A DNA stretch of 64,000 bases. Origin: Sipunculus nudus. Its lineage: Eukaryota; Annelida; Sipuncula; Golfingiida; Sipunculidae. The translations under genes were made by a program, and so were the position numbers. Shown one piece after another: positions 14,701 to 21,869 of this stretch. The notes below the pieces were generated by a model that searched no databases, was not told where the DNA came from, and saw nothing but the letters and a program-made list of their open reading frames with translations. The DNA is taken from assembly GCA_026874595.1 (NCBI GenBank), contig CM049307.1, positions 56,189,870 through 56,253,869 of the forward strand, read 5' to 3'. Each line of letters begins with the position of its first letter. Position 1 is the stretch's first letter.

Positions 14701-15317
14701 ATTATTTTGTAGCTGAGAATTAATTCAGACCAAGTCATATTTTAATCTTCTCATCCAATATTGTGCTAACAACTATTTAAGGGTAAAAGGTGACTTTCTT
14801 TGTTAAATAACAGTGCTGGTTTATAATGTGTGCAGTTTATCTGTTCCAAGGAACGAGCTATGGACTGAAAAGGTTTGAAAATAAATGAAAATTCAAAAAT
14901 TGAAATTAATCGATTATTTAATGCCCGATTCGATTATCGAATAATGACTGGCTTTGACTCAATGCATCTATTATTCGATGCATTGTTTCAGCCCTAAAGC
15001 TTACCTTCAGCAGGGCCTCTCGGGCAGATCGTCATTGTCGGCGTGACAGCAGTTTGATTTGTCATATTCGAGTGTCCGACCGTTGTTCCTGACTGCTCCC
15101 CAAACTTAAGACTGCCGAGTACTTTTTCGCCCGCCCCTATGCTCGCTAAACGAATACGTGCTAATCTGTCTTGGAGAGACAGTTCGCGGAGTGTCCCTCT
15201 AATCTCTAAAGTTTGATATGAATATAATAATTTCACAACTGTTAACCCGATAAGCCCCAATAAAGTTTTCCAAGAGAAAAACACTGCCCGACATGTTGGC
15301 CGTTGGTGTGACTCCAT
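247..15317 (-). CDS. B4GALT-like: Beta-1,4-galactosyltransferase-family (GT7) gene, six exons
   Basis: Complete gene joined from exons complement(15005..15317), (13518..13753), (10287..10474), (1922..2044), (1207..1314) and (247..481). All introns are GT-AG, junction phases agree, and the sum is 1203 nt (400 aa). The product should be a Golgi type II membrane enzyme that moves Gal (or GalNAc) from the UDP-sugar to terminal GlcNAc. Visible features are a short basic cytosolic tail, a membrane anchor near residues 18-35, a stem with two N-glycosylation sequons (NMT, NQT), the ICPRGP cysteine, VAIVIPFRARESHLPIF, FNRALLMNVGY, the metal-binding DXD as FHDIDMIP, LPYYKYFGGG, GWGGEDDE, and DGLNSIKYKLL...YPLYTRI near the C-terminus. 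Odd points: E instead of the third D after GGE, and no clear Met-x-x-His metal motif after GRYR. The donor-sugar position is Tyr, which favours UDP-Gal. Which vertebrate B4GALT it matches cannot be settled here. Confidence 0.93.
651..1026. mobile_element. TTAA-ended MITE, copy 1 (GT7 intron 5)
   Basis: Starts TTAAAGGTGCCC and matches the 34376 copy along its body (for example shared TTTGTAAACACAGCAAT). The right end is degraded near GATAGGTAAACC. It fills about half of intron 5. The rest of the intron (482-650) holds a short (TA)n and nothing else I recognise. Confidence 0.65.
1207..1314 (-). CDS. B4GALT-like: GT7 gene exon 5
   Basis: The acceptor is TTACAG (1315-1320) and the donor GTACGT (1201-1206). 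It encodes IKKAGLKLERYPSEIGRYRS followed by ISFDHKDSGNPKSLR. The GRYR and GN landmarks match the family. The Met-x-x-His metal ligands expected two to five residues after RYR are not evident. A His lies in FDHKD. Confidence 0.87.
1511..1880. repeat. (AAT)n-rich microsatellite in GT7 intron 4
   Basis: A clean AAT run at about 1514-1558 is followed by imperfect AAT/ATT sequence to about 1880. It occupies most of the 607-nt intron 4. Nearby ORFs of poly-Ile type are translations of this repeat. Confidence 0.9.
1922..2044 (-). CDS. B4GALT-like: GT7 gene exon 4 (YFGG and GWGGEDD)
   Basis: This exon is too short for a simple ORF scan. The acceptor CAG lies just above 2044 and the donor is GTAAAA at 1916-1921. 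It encodes LPYYKYFGGGVVLRPDHLEK and then MNGFTNIMYGWGGEDDEAYS. The Tyr of KYFGG is the residue that in mammalian B4GALT1 limits the donor to UDP-Gal, and GWGGEDD is the acceptor/catalytic signature. Confidence 0.93.
2219..3012. repeat. Cluster of GAACCCACA hairpins and degenerate direct repeats
   Basis: TGAACCCACA and TGTGGGTTCA form a 10-bp stem at about 2219-2256. GAACCCA-type motifs recur near 2279, 2350, 2748 and, inverted, 3001. Two blocks containing GACGCTTATTTTT (near 2653 and 2891) suggest a degenerate duplication of about 240 bp. No coding sequence was seen. Confidence 0.6.
2383..2566. mobile_element. Foldback element with CGGATC ends and G/C homopolymers
   Basis: Begins CGCGGATCAAAATGGGGG, has C and G runs inside, and ends CCTTGATCCGAGCC, so the ends are inverted. 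It resembles the larger copy at 25778-25988. Non-autonomous, with no ORF. Confidence 0.45.
3690..5274 (+). repeat. Long dispersed repeat, copy 1 (GT7 intron 3)
   Basis: Matches 41850-43938 in the same orientation in patches along its length. Shared landmarks include AGCCTTGGTTCGTTGC, TTTTGGAGGTAATCGGAATC, TGTTCTGCCACTCGC-like and GCAGGTAAACC at the right end. It ends at a long (TA)n tract. I see no protein or clear terminal repeats, so its class is unknown. Confidence 0.7.
5274..5324. repeat. (TA)n microsatellite
   Basis: About 25 uninterrupted TA units directly after the long dispersed repeat. Confidence 0.97.
5734..6115. mobile_element. pogo/Tigger-type MITE with TA duplication
   Basis: Terminal inverted repeats begin CAGTAGAGC and continue RTCGTTTA, so about 17 bp are near identical. 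The element is flanked on both sides by TA (5732-5733 and 6116-6117). It is 382 bp with internal GGATAAACG motifs and no coding capacity. TIR form and TA target fit the pogo branch of Tc1/mariner. This copy lies in GT7 intron 3. Confidence 0.85.
6182..6196. repeat. Target-site duplication of the intron-3 LINE, left copy
   Basis: GTTGTGGGTCGACTT, repeated exactly at 10116-10130 on the other side of the LINE. Confidence 0.9.
6197..10115 (-). mobile_element. Tx1/L1-clade LINE, 5'-truncated, in GT7 intron 3
   Basis: An ORF2-only insertion on the minus strand, bounded by a perfect 15-bp target-site duplication and ending in a short A tail (the T run at 6195-6202 on plus). The 5' end lies about 48 nt before the ORF2 ATG, so ORF1 is absent. 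The intact duplication argues for a recent insertion. It was inserted in the same direction as the host gene and lies inside its largest intron. Confidence 0.93.
6322..10067 (-). pseudogene. LINE ORF2: endonuclease and reverse transcriptase, frame-broken
   Basis: Order along the minus strand: apurinic-like endonuclease (SLNVSGIR, QETYC, GGDWN, SRLDYFLTS, SDHSGI), linker with the L1-type motif KSTKYFF / NLQRRN, reverse transcriptase (IKNWRPILLLN, HGYVKGRYIGEAV, IDYEKAFDSLEWDF, RGVSQGDPLSPYLF, LYADDTTALL), then the C-terminal region with FCNQNEETVIHLFYECE. The clade call rests on the GEKSTKYFFNL-like and NWRPI-LLN motifs. Breaks: frameshifts near 9690 (A run) and 9540, one at about 8940 (T run on minus), an in-frame TAG at 8020-8022, and shifts near 7660, 7360 and 7100. 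Catalytic YADD is intact. Confidence 0.92.
10116..10130. repeat. Target-site duplication of the intron-3 LINE, right copy
   Basis: Exact copy of the 15 bp at 6182-6196. Confidence 0.9.
10287..10474 (-). CDS. B4GALT-like: GT7 gene exon 3 (DXD exon)
   Basis: The acceptor is TTTCAG at 10475-10480 and the donor GTAACG at 10281-10286. The exon starts APGVVFNRALLMNVGY and carries DCYVFHDIDMIP, with the metal-binding Asp pair and the second conserved cysteine, then NPRHLAVARDKSRY. It ends in phase 2, with CG completed by T of exon 4. Confidence 0.94.
10872..10916. repeat. (TA)n microsatellite
   Basis: Uninterrupted TA units in GT7 intron 2. Confidence 0.97.
10950..11128. repeat. Repeat fragment with GGTGGTCTTAT motifs
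   Basis: GGTGGTCTTATT recurs at about 11009 and 11085, and the block ends in GACAGGTTTCACTATA. That ending resembles the TIR of pogo/mariner MITEs in invertebrates, but no matching left end was found. A related end occurs near 15820-15842. Confidence 0.4.
11649..11706. repeat. (TA)n microsatellite
   Basis: About 29 TA units. The stretch between this and the next tandem array (11707-12289) shows nothing I recognise. Confidence 0.97.
12290..12665. repeat. Tandem repeat of 123-128 bp, three units, with a GGTGGCGCCACC palindrome
   Basis: ATTGTAGGTGGCGCCA-type cores start at 12338, 12461 and 12589. Each is followed by AGT-TTGT-AACGA-like sequence, TTTCAGGCTGATAT and GAGAAATAAGCAGG. The middle unit has the perfect 12-bp palindrome at 12467-12478. 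It lies in GT7 intron 2. Confidence 0.88.
12740..12990. repeat. Short degenerate tandem repeats in GT7 intron 2
   Basis: Three units built on CTGCACTGAATGAACTCTTG occur at about 12764-12850. They are followed by two units of about 66 bp that share ATAATC-GA-A-AG-TGGCA and end in CTTGGCCT. Confidence 0.7.
13150..13487. repeat. Dispersed repeat, copy 1
   Basis: Matches 25995-26310: shared ACTACTT-TCTCAACT, TTTCAAGGAA, GTGCGTATG and a TTCTGCG-AGT end. It begins only about 30 nt past the exon-2 donor of the GT7 gene. ORFs across it have no recognisable domain. Confidence 0.6.
13518..13753 (-). CDS. B4GALT-like: GT7 gene exon 2
   Basis: The acceptor is a pyrimidine tract plus CAG just above 13753, and the donor is GTAAAC at 13512-13517. 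The exon encodes GGHWTPAPRCRPRNNVAIVI, the PFRARESHLPIF strand and IYIVEQ, i.e. the start of the catalytic fold. It ends in phase 0. Confidence 0.92.
14140..14240. repeat. ATCGATTAA-rich palindromic stretch
   Basis: ATCGATTAAATCGAT-type self-complementary motifs recur four times in about 90 bp. Possibly an end of a hAT-like MITE related to 14555-14996. Confidence 0.4.
14555..14996. mobile_element. MITE-like element abutting the GT7 exon-1 splice donor
   Basis: The left end TAGGCCTGTGAATATC and the right end (read on minus) TAGGGCTGAAACAATG are imperfect inverted repeats, and both are followed by ATTCGATTATT-rich sequence. About 440 bp, no ORF. The right end is two bases from the GTAAGC donor of exon 1. 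The hAT assignment is inference. Confidence 0.5.
15005..15317 (-). CDS. B4GALT-like: GT7 gene exon 1 (tail, membrane anchor, stem)
   Basis: ATG at 15317. It encodes 104 codons plus one base and ends at donor GTAAGC (14999-15004). The hydrophobic anchor includes LLGLIGLTVVKLLYSY, and the exon ends in ICPRGPAE. The trailing G joins AT of exon 2 to make Asp. The cysteine of ICPRGP matches the first disulfide cysteine of the family. A MITE-like element ends two bases from the donor. Confidence 0.88.
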
Positions 15318-18160
15318 CTTTCACTGCATGTTTTCTTGTCTGATAAGTTAACGCAAAGGTCATGCACCTATATCGATTATTATGTTTTACCACAATTTAT
15401 ATGTAAACAAGTGATCGGTCATTTCTCCTTTATCAGCCCTGCGAGTGGTTATTTCACTGTATGCGGCTAGATTTGTATATGTCCGGTACTTATACGACAT
15501 CAGCACGCGGTAGATTTTCGGTATACCACGCTGTTCATGTCTACAAGCAAATTTATCATTAATAAAACTATATAAATATATATATATATAGTTAATATGT
15601 TTGCATTTATACATTATATATAGTTTAAATGTTTGCAGAACGAATCCAATAATGTTCTATTAGCGGGATGCTAAGAGCTGGTACATAGTGGTAATTTACG
15701 AAAATGTATATATATACACACATTTTAATATATACAGCGGAACGTATCTGAAAGGCATATGTCTTGTAGGACCATAGGAACAATATGTGAGTTAAAACAC
15801 TAGGTCAGTCCGAAGGGTGGTCTTTTTATATAGTTTCACTATACATATATATGTATTGCCTTATCAAAGAATTAAAAAGATGACAAAGACTTCTTTCATT
15901 TAAATATTTGCAAGTTAGAAATAAGGTGTTATTATAAATTACAGGCAAATGTAATTAAATGTTACAAGTAAAGTTTAATTATATAACACTAGTAAAGCGT
16001 GGTCAAATAATACAAATTCTTATTACAAAATACTTGCCTTGAGTGTATCGCTTAATGCTCTCAGATGATGGCTTTTAAATCAATCCGTGATATTTAATAC
16101 CAGGTTTTATGTAACCCAACTTTCAAGTGAGCATTTCTGACATGTTCGATTCTATTCTTTCAAGTCTGGCGATTAAGAAAACTAAGTCCACTATTTCTGA
16201 AACAATGACTGAAAAACACCAAAGGGTGACCTGTTCTTGAAATATTTGTCAACGTATACTTTCCAGTCACACGTGTCAACACGTGGATACACGTCAAATT
16301 CATTCAAAAAATCATCAACAATACAGTTGCTGCGTCAAAGTGTCCTCGGATGGGGATATGGAAACTGATAAGCCGTGAAAATGAGACGGTCTCTTTGCCA
16401 CACCCGTGCCGAGACAAGGTATGGGTGTATACATCTGAAGTGTGCCAGTACTCAATATATATCTGATTCATGCCGAGATGAATTTCTATGTTGTACCAAC
16501 CACACAGTCAGATAGCACAGATAACAATTCATTTAGGCTTCTGAACATATGGTTAACTTGGCAGTGTGTGCACCGTGGTCATGGTTCTGTGAATCCCATA
16601 CTCAAATATTCATATTTTTGTCCATTCACGGTGCTTTCACGGTTTTAATGCATGCTAATGTATCTACATATAGCAATAGGGCTGTATACCAATATACCGA
16701 TCACGGTCAGCACCGTTCGGGAATACCGAACGGTTCAAAAGATCTTAATAATCGTCATAAAACCAGCTGGCGGCAATGAAACTTTGATATATATTACCCA
16801 AAACTGCATTAAATGTGTACATCAGGAAACTCAGAAGAATTGTAGCTTTTCAAAATTACCCATCCCTTTTTTTTTCCTAAAGCTCTATATTATATGAGAG
16901 AAACGAGACAGAATACGTCATAGGCAGAATACTTTTTTCCTAACACGCATATATATTGATAAATATAAAATTACAAGGCAGAATAATGGTGGAATCGTGG
17001 AGATTATGTTGAAATCATGTAGGTTTTAGTTTTGCATGACATGTAGCTGTGTGTATGGACTGTTCATGTTGAGCGACATGCTTACGCATAAGTTTGCACG
17101 AAAGAAACAAAACTTCCGAATTTTCAAGTGCCTTACTAGACACTCCTGGCCGCACGGGGCCCATGACAAAGAAAGTATATAAATATTAAAAAAACTGTAT
17201 GATAAGTCTACATTTTCAATCTACATTTAAGGAAATTCCTGACCCCCCGGGCTCCCCTTTGGGCCTGACCCCGCTATGATGTAGCTGCTTACCGCCGCCG
17301 CCAACTCCCCCTTATAGGGCCTGAACTTGGTTGTAACAAATAGTGTTTTATATTTTTGTTCCCCGAAAATTCTAATTCGGCCAATTTGACCTTAATGATG
17401 TAGGTCAAGGTCACCGGTTTCGAACTTTTTATCGAGATATTAGTAGAAACATTTTAATATCAAATTTCATGAAAAATTGTTGAGTCACTCGAAAGTTATC
17501 GCGTTCACAATAAATGACACAGACGACGACAGACCAAACATTATGTCTGCCCCATGCATTGGAGGGGAGACATTATTCAAGGTTATGGGGGAAATATCCA
17601 CTCTAATTTAATTCATTTTAATCAGTTCGAATTCCATGCGCATTTTAAACAAAAAATAGAACCTTTTCAACTGCTCTAAATACTATTTCTTCATTTATTT
17701 ATTTAAATGAATAGTTTTATTTACACAGGATAGGTAATTCAGCAAGCGCTGTTTTTCAATGTGGTCCTGCTTTAATTAATAACCAATGATATAGTTGTCA
17801 TAAATACAATGATACAGTATAGAAGTAGATAAAATGCATGACACAGAGTACATTAATGATAGAACATTAAAGAAAAAGTCTGATGAATATACATAGAATA
17901 TCAGAAAAAATGCTAAGGTTATATCATTTAAAAATAGTGTCTGTTTTTGAGAACGTACAGTAAAATAAGTGTAATATCGTTAAAAGCTTACACAAGAAAT
18001 AAAAAAGATTTAAAACCGTAAAAGAATTTACTCATTTCAGCTCAGTTCATCAATTCAGCATAATTCATCAGTTCCAACTATTTTTTTCTGCATTTCTATA
18101 AATTATTTAAATCAAATTATAATTTACAAAAAAGTCGGATTAAGCTCGTTTAATTTGTAA
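15318..18160. other. Intergenic, upstream of the GT7 gene
   Basis: Holds a short (TA)n near 15575-15590, a fragment with GGTGGTCTTTT and TAGTTTCACTATA at 15820-15842, and the repeat at 17220-17580. No convincing exon, TATA box or initiator could be fixed. The GT7 promoter must lie within or above 15318. Confidence 0.5.
17220..17580. repeat. Dispersed repeat with GTCAAGGTCACCGG and GACGACGACAGACC end
   Basis: Contains TGTAGGTCAAGGTCACCGG, ATCAAATTTCATGAAAAA, GTTATCGCGTTCACAA and a GACGACGACAG end. I recognise this arrangement as a common invertebrate interspersed repeat. Class not settled. Confidence 0.5.
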
Positions 18161-18194
18161 GATATACGATGCGTGGGTCTTTGATGAATCTATA

Positions 18195-18209
18195 TAATTA
18201 TTATTATTA

Positions 18210-18265
<56 letters not shown>

Positions 18266-18345
18266 TATTTATTTTTTTTTATTATTATTTATCATTTATA
18301 ATTATTATTATTATAATAATTATTATTATTATTATTATTATAATA

Positions 18346-18380
<35 letters not shown>

Positions 18381-18522
18381 CATTATTATTATTGTCGTTG
18401 TTGTTGTTGTTGTTTCAATTTATTTTATTTATTTATTTATTATTATCATCATTATTATTATAATTAATTTAATAATAATTCTTTATTTTTATTATAATTT
18501 ATCATTATTATTATTATTATTT

Positions 18523-18556
<34 letters not shown>

Positions 18557-18560
18557 CTAA
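18195..18560. repeat. (ATT)n microsatellite complex
   Basis: Long ATT runs interrupted by GTT (18395-18412) and TTTA blocks. A 180-aa Tyr/Ile/Leu ORF across it is only the repeat. Confidence 0.95.
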
Positions 18561-18954
18561 TCCGTCAACTTTAGCATGGTCCTTTCATATGCCAATATCG
18601 ACCTCATCCGTGTATTCAGGTTGTAAAATCACAACGCCATCTAGTGTTCTTCCCGTGAAACACAATACTATGAGGAGACATTCATACAGGAGAACTCATA
18701 AAAAATCTTAGGCTGACGTCATGGTTTAATTTGAAACCGTATTAAAATCTGAGCTCATCCTATGGATAGTCATGTACCATCCTTTCTTCCTTTTTGCTCC
18801 ATGTCTCCGAACTGTACACTTATTTTTTCCACAATAGTTATGATCATTGCCATCATAGAATGCATGATAAATACTGTTACGGAAACTAATATCAACATAT
18901 CACGTAGTCGTGACGAGCACAAACCTGGTTATGGAGATAAAAAAAATCAGATTC

Positions 18955-19751
18955 TGTAACACCAGGCAGAGTGAAATGTCTAGGGGAATGAATAAAGAAG
19001 TCAGTGTTATTTTTAACAAATAATTATAATTTATTCTTGAAACAATTCTAACATTACAATACACTAAATCAATACAATAACACAGTATAACAACAGTACA
19101 ACAGTAAATCAATACAAGTATTTAAATAAAGTGTACTGTACCTGGATACCACCACTGTCACAGCGACAACAAGTCCTTTAAAGCATATAATCCAGATGTA
19201 CAGTTCACATTAATCTTCTCATAGAATAAGAGTCCAGTTCAATCACAAAATCAATCTGTTGTAATCCAAAAGTGAAGTTCTTGTTATAATCCCGAAAGCA
19301 AACTGAAGACTATATAAGATCCGTCACAAATTTAGAAGAAAATCTATAACTGCCGCACTTATCGGAAAAGGTCTACTAACTGACTTACACTCTTCTGTGT
19401 CCCCTGGAATATTTCTCTCCTCTCCCTACCGGCTCTAAACATAGCCCCTTTTATATAACTTTTCACCTCAAGCCGAGAACTTTCTATTTCCCGAACAATC
19501 TAAAGAACCCAATAATACACACGTTACAGGAAACATCTAGAACAACGAACGCTGTGTTTCTAAATATCAGAGTTCACGCGTGGGCCGGCCCGGCTCGGTC
19601 AGGCGAGAAAACCCCAGACTAGCATTACCGCTGTGTTTACACGTCAGACCCCACGCGTGGGCCGGGCTATGCCGCCATAGCAACGGACAATTCTAGCGCT
19701 GCACATACACATGTAAGACTGCTGCATACAATAAAAAAGACATCTGTAACA
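18955..19751 (-). mobile_element. Solo LTR (Ty3/gypsy-like)
   Basis: Read on minus it starts TGTTACAGATG and ends GGTGTTACA (TG...CA). It holds a TATA box (TTATATAAAA, 19449-19458) and a downstream AATAAA (19030-19035), the order expected of U3-R-U5. Two copies of CACGCGTGGGCCGG-like sequence near 19575 and 19651 lie in U3. No gag or pol is adjacent and no target duplication was found, so it is a solo or recombined LTR. Confidence 0.65.
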
Positions 19752-20246
19752 ATAAAAGAAGTGATATTATAGCATATTTAAATAAAGGCACATTTCATCA
19801 TGCTTACATGTGAGTAACGTACTAATCTGCAGAGGACAATTTAGGTTTAACCCTATTTTAAGTCAACCCTGTTAACAAATATATATTATAGAAATCAAAA
19901 TACTCATTTAGTAAGTTTTATTTCGGTTGCATAGTCTTGTGTGGACATCATTTTAATTTTTTTTAAATGTCTCATATATTTAATATCATATATTAACCAC
20001 TGTACATTCAATTTTCTGAATTAATAAATTTGTCACACAGAGAGCCACATGTGGAATAAACAGAAGATAATCCACATACGCTAGTTCTACTATTACACAA
20101 TAATGTTCACATCACTTAAAACGAATATCACGTATTATAATGCACACATATATAGGCTTTGTTTGAGTCCCCCTGACCCTTATCGACCCAGTGCGACATG
20201 GCTGTCCGTCAGGTGGTCATCTTTTACTTACTCCAAACTAAATATA

Positions 20247-20740
20247 AAAAAGGCTGGTATTCACCTATCTTATCAATATCTGTAATATCTATGTGATATC
20301 TGGCTACTCTGCGTACAATATTAATGATCTATAGGAAATTCCTGCTGAGAAACGTTCCCATAATGCCTCTGTGATTGACGCATGAGCTTGTTTATCTACA
20401 AGCTGTAAGTAAACACGGTACGTGCGCTTTAATGACAAACAGATTAAAAAATGCCACTGAAGGTGGTAGGGTGCATATGTGTGGAAGTTGAAAGGTCACT
20501 AGTTGCAAGACTCCATTTGCAAAACTCTGGTTCGACTGACTTACTACCAGATGTCCTTGTTGAATGTGTTTGGATTATTTTGGCGGACTCCCCACAAGTT
20601 ATAAACACGTGGGTATAAAATTTAACAAAACGAACAGTTTTTTGTGCCGTTGGATTGGAGTGTTCTGGCCTATGTTTATGACACGTTCACGTACATGTCT
20701 TTATTTAACAGACGGCAGATAACAGAATAGGCCCCTTTAA
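20247..20740. mobile_element. TTAA-ended MITE, copy 2
   Basis: The left end, AAAGGCTGGTATTCACCTATC, is a decayed form of the family TIR. The right end GCCCCTTTAA is intact. The body shares GTTTATCTACAAGCTGTAAG, GTTGCAAGAC-CCATTTGC and CCACA-GTTATAAACAC with the 34376 copy. Confidence 0.65.
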
Positions 20741-20859
20741 CGTTTGCATACGGCCCTATCATACACAAGCATTAAAATTTCTTATAAAATTTATTATAAT
20801 TTAAGAAAAAGTTAAAACAAACGTTTATTACAGCACGAAAATACAGATATTTGGGACAT

Positions 20860-21292
20860 CAGGACTTTTCAAAGAGTGTTAAAGAGTGGGACTCTCTGCC
20901 TGAATAACTCAAGGCCTGTTCAGAAATCAATACATTTAAAAAGATTCTGAATAAAGTATTGTCTTAATCATTTTTAATTTTTATCGCACCCAGCTGTTTT
21001 ATTATTAAAGTAAATTATTTTACTGAATTATTATAGTTTTTTTTCTTTTATCTGTTTTTATCTATGAATGTATCGAAATTTTAAAATCAATATCACCATA
21101 CTCACTATGTACACGAATGATGAACTAATTCTACCGGGAAATGTGTAACACTATACTTGTTATTTTGTATCTTGACTTTTATATTTAATGTATTGGTTTT
21201 CATAACATATCTCATGTGTATAATCGGTGAAAAAAGCTAAGCTCTGTGACCTTGTGTTGTATTTGTTGACCATCCATCTTATCTTATCTTAC
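20860..21292 (+). mobile_element. LINE tail fragment with (TCTTA)n end
   Basis: The frame at about 20875-20965 reads VKEWDSLPE, a stop, then LKACSEINTFKKILNKVLS. That is the WNSLP...FKK ending of CR1/Rex1/jockey-type reverse transcriptases, with one stop. About 300 bp of untranslated region follow, ending in (TCTTA)3. It is a strongly 5'-truncated copy lying just 3' of the minus-strand acetyltransferase gene. Confidence 0.65.
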
Positions 21293-21320
21293 AAGCATCA
21301 CTTCCCACTTTCCCATGGTC

Positions 21321-21869
21321 TTATTTGTTCAAAGAATGTTCACATTTACTAAAATGTCGGTCCACGCAGTATATAAGGGATTCCTCTTCCAGTTCTCCAA
21401 ACTGTAAAAGGAACGACTTTATGTTATGCTTTGCGGAAGGTACACCAACCCGGATGTAGAATTCATTTTCACCACCAGGTATAGTTCGCAACATTTCCTC
21501 TAGGTGGTTTTTAAAATGTTCCGGGAAACATGTGAAGTCATGAGTGGAAAAATGGAGAGTTATTACATAGCCTCGTCCTGATAAATGTAGGTCAGAGACA
21601 CTGAATGCGCTGCAGGCTTTTTCATTCTGGATGGTCACATAAGACGCATACTCTCCTGCCACGGAGGCCAAATTCTCCCACGTCGGCTGCTCTGGTATCC
21701 AGCGGCAGTCATAGTAAAATATGTGTCCGAAATTTTCAAGACGTAATGTGTCACAATTTGCTGTGGTCATTATTTCTCTCGCAGATATAGTTTGGCCGGT
21801 CTCTGATTTGGAAATCGTCTCGAGTTTTGTGGAAATGATGCTTGGTGTTGTTCTCAGGCAGTACTGCAT
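21321..21869 (-). CDS. NAT16-like: Gene B exon 3 (C-terminal domain)
   Basis: Acceptor GAAAG before ATGCAG, or alternatively the CAG six bases on. The stop is at 21321-21323. It aligns residue for residue with paralogue exon 3 from MQYCLRTT (versus VHYRFKTT). Confidence 0.85.
   Translation of the reverse strand: MQYCLRTTPSIISTKLETISKSETGQTISAREIMTTANCDTLRLENFGHIFYYDCRWIPEQPTWENLASVAGEYASYVTIQNEKACSAFSVSDLHLSGRGYVITLHFSTHDFTCFPEHFKNHLEEMLRTIPGGENEFYIRVGVPSAKHNIKSFLLQFGELEEESLIYCVDRHFSKCEHSLNK

Noticed and set aside
18169-18711. 180-aa plus-strand ORF rich in Tyr, Ile and Leu
   Set aside because: It is the translation of an (ATT)n microsatellite, with no domain or splice context.
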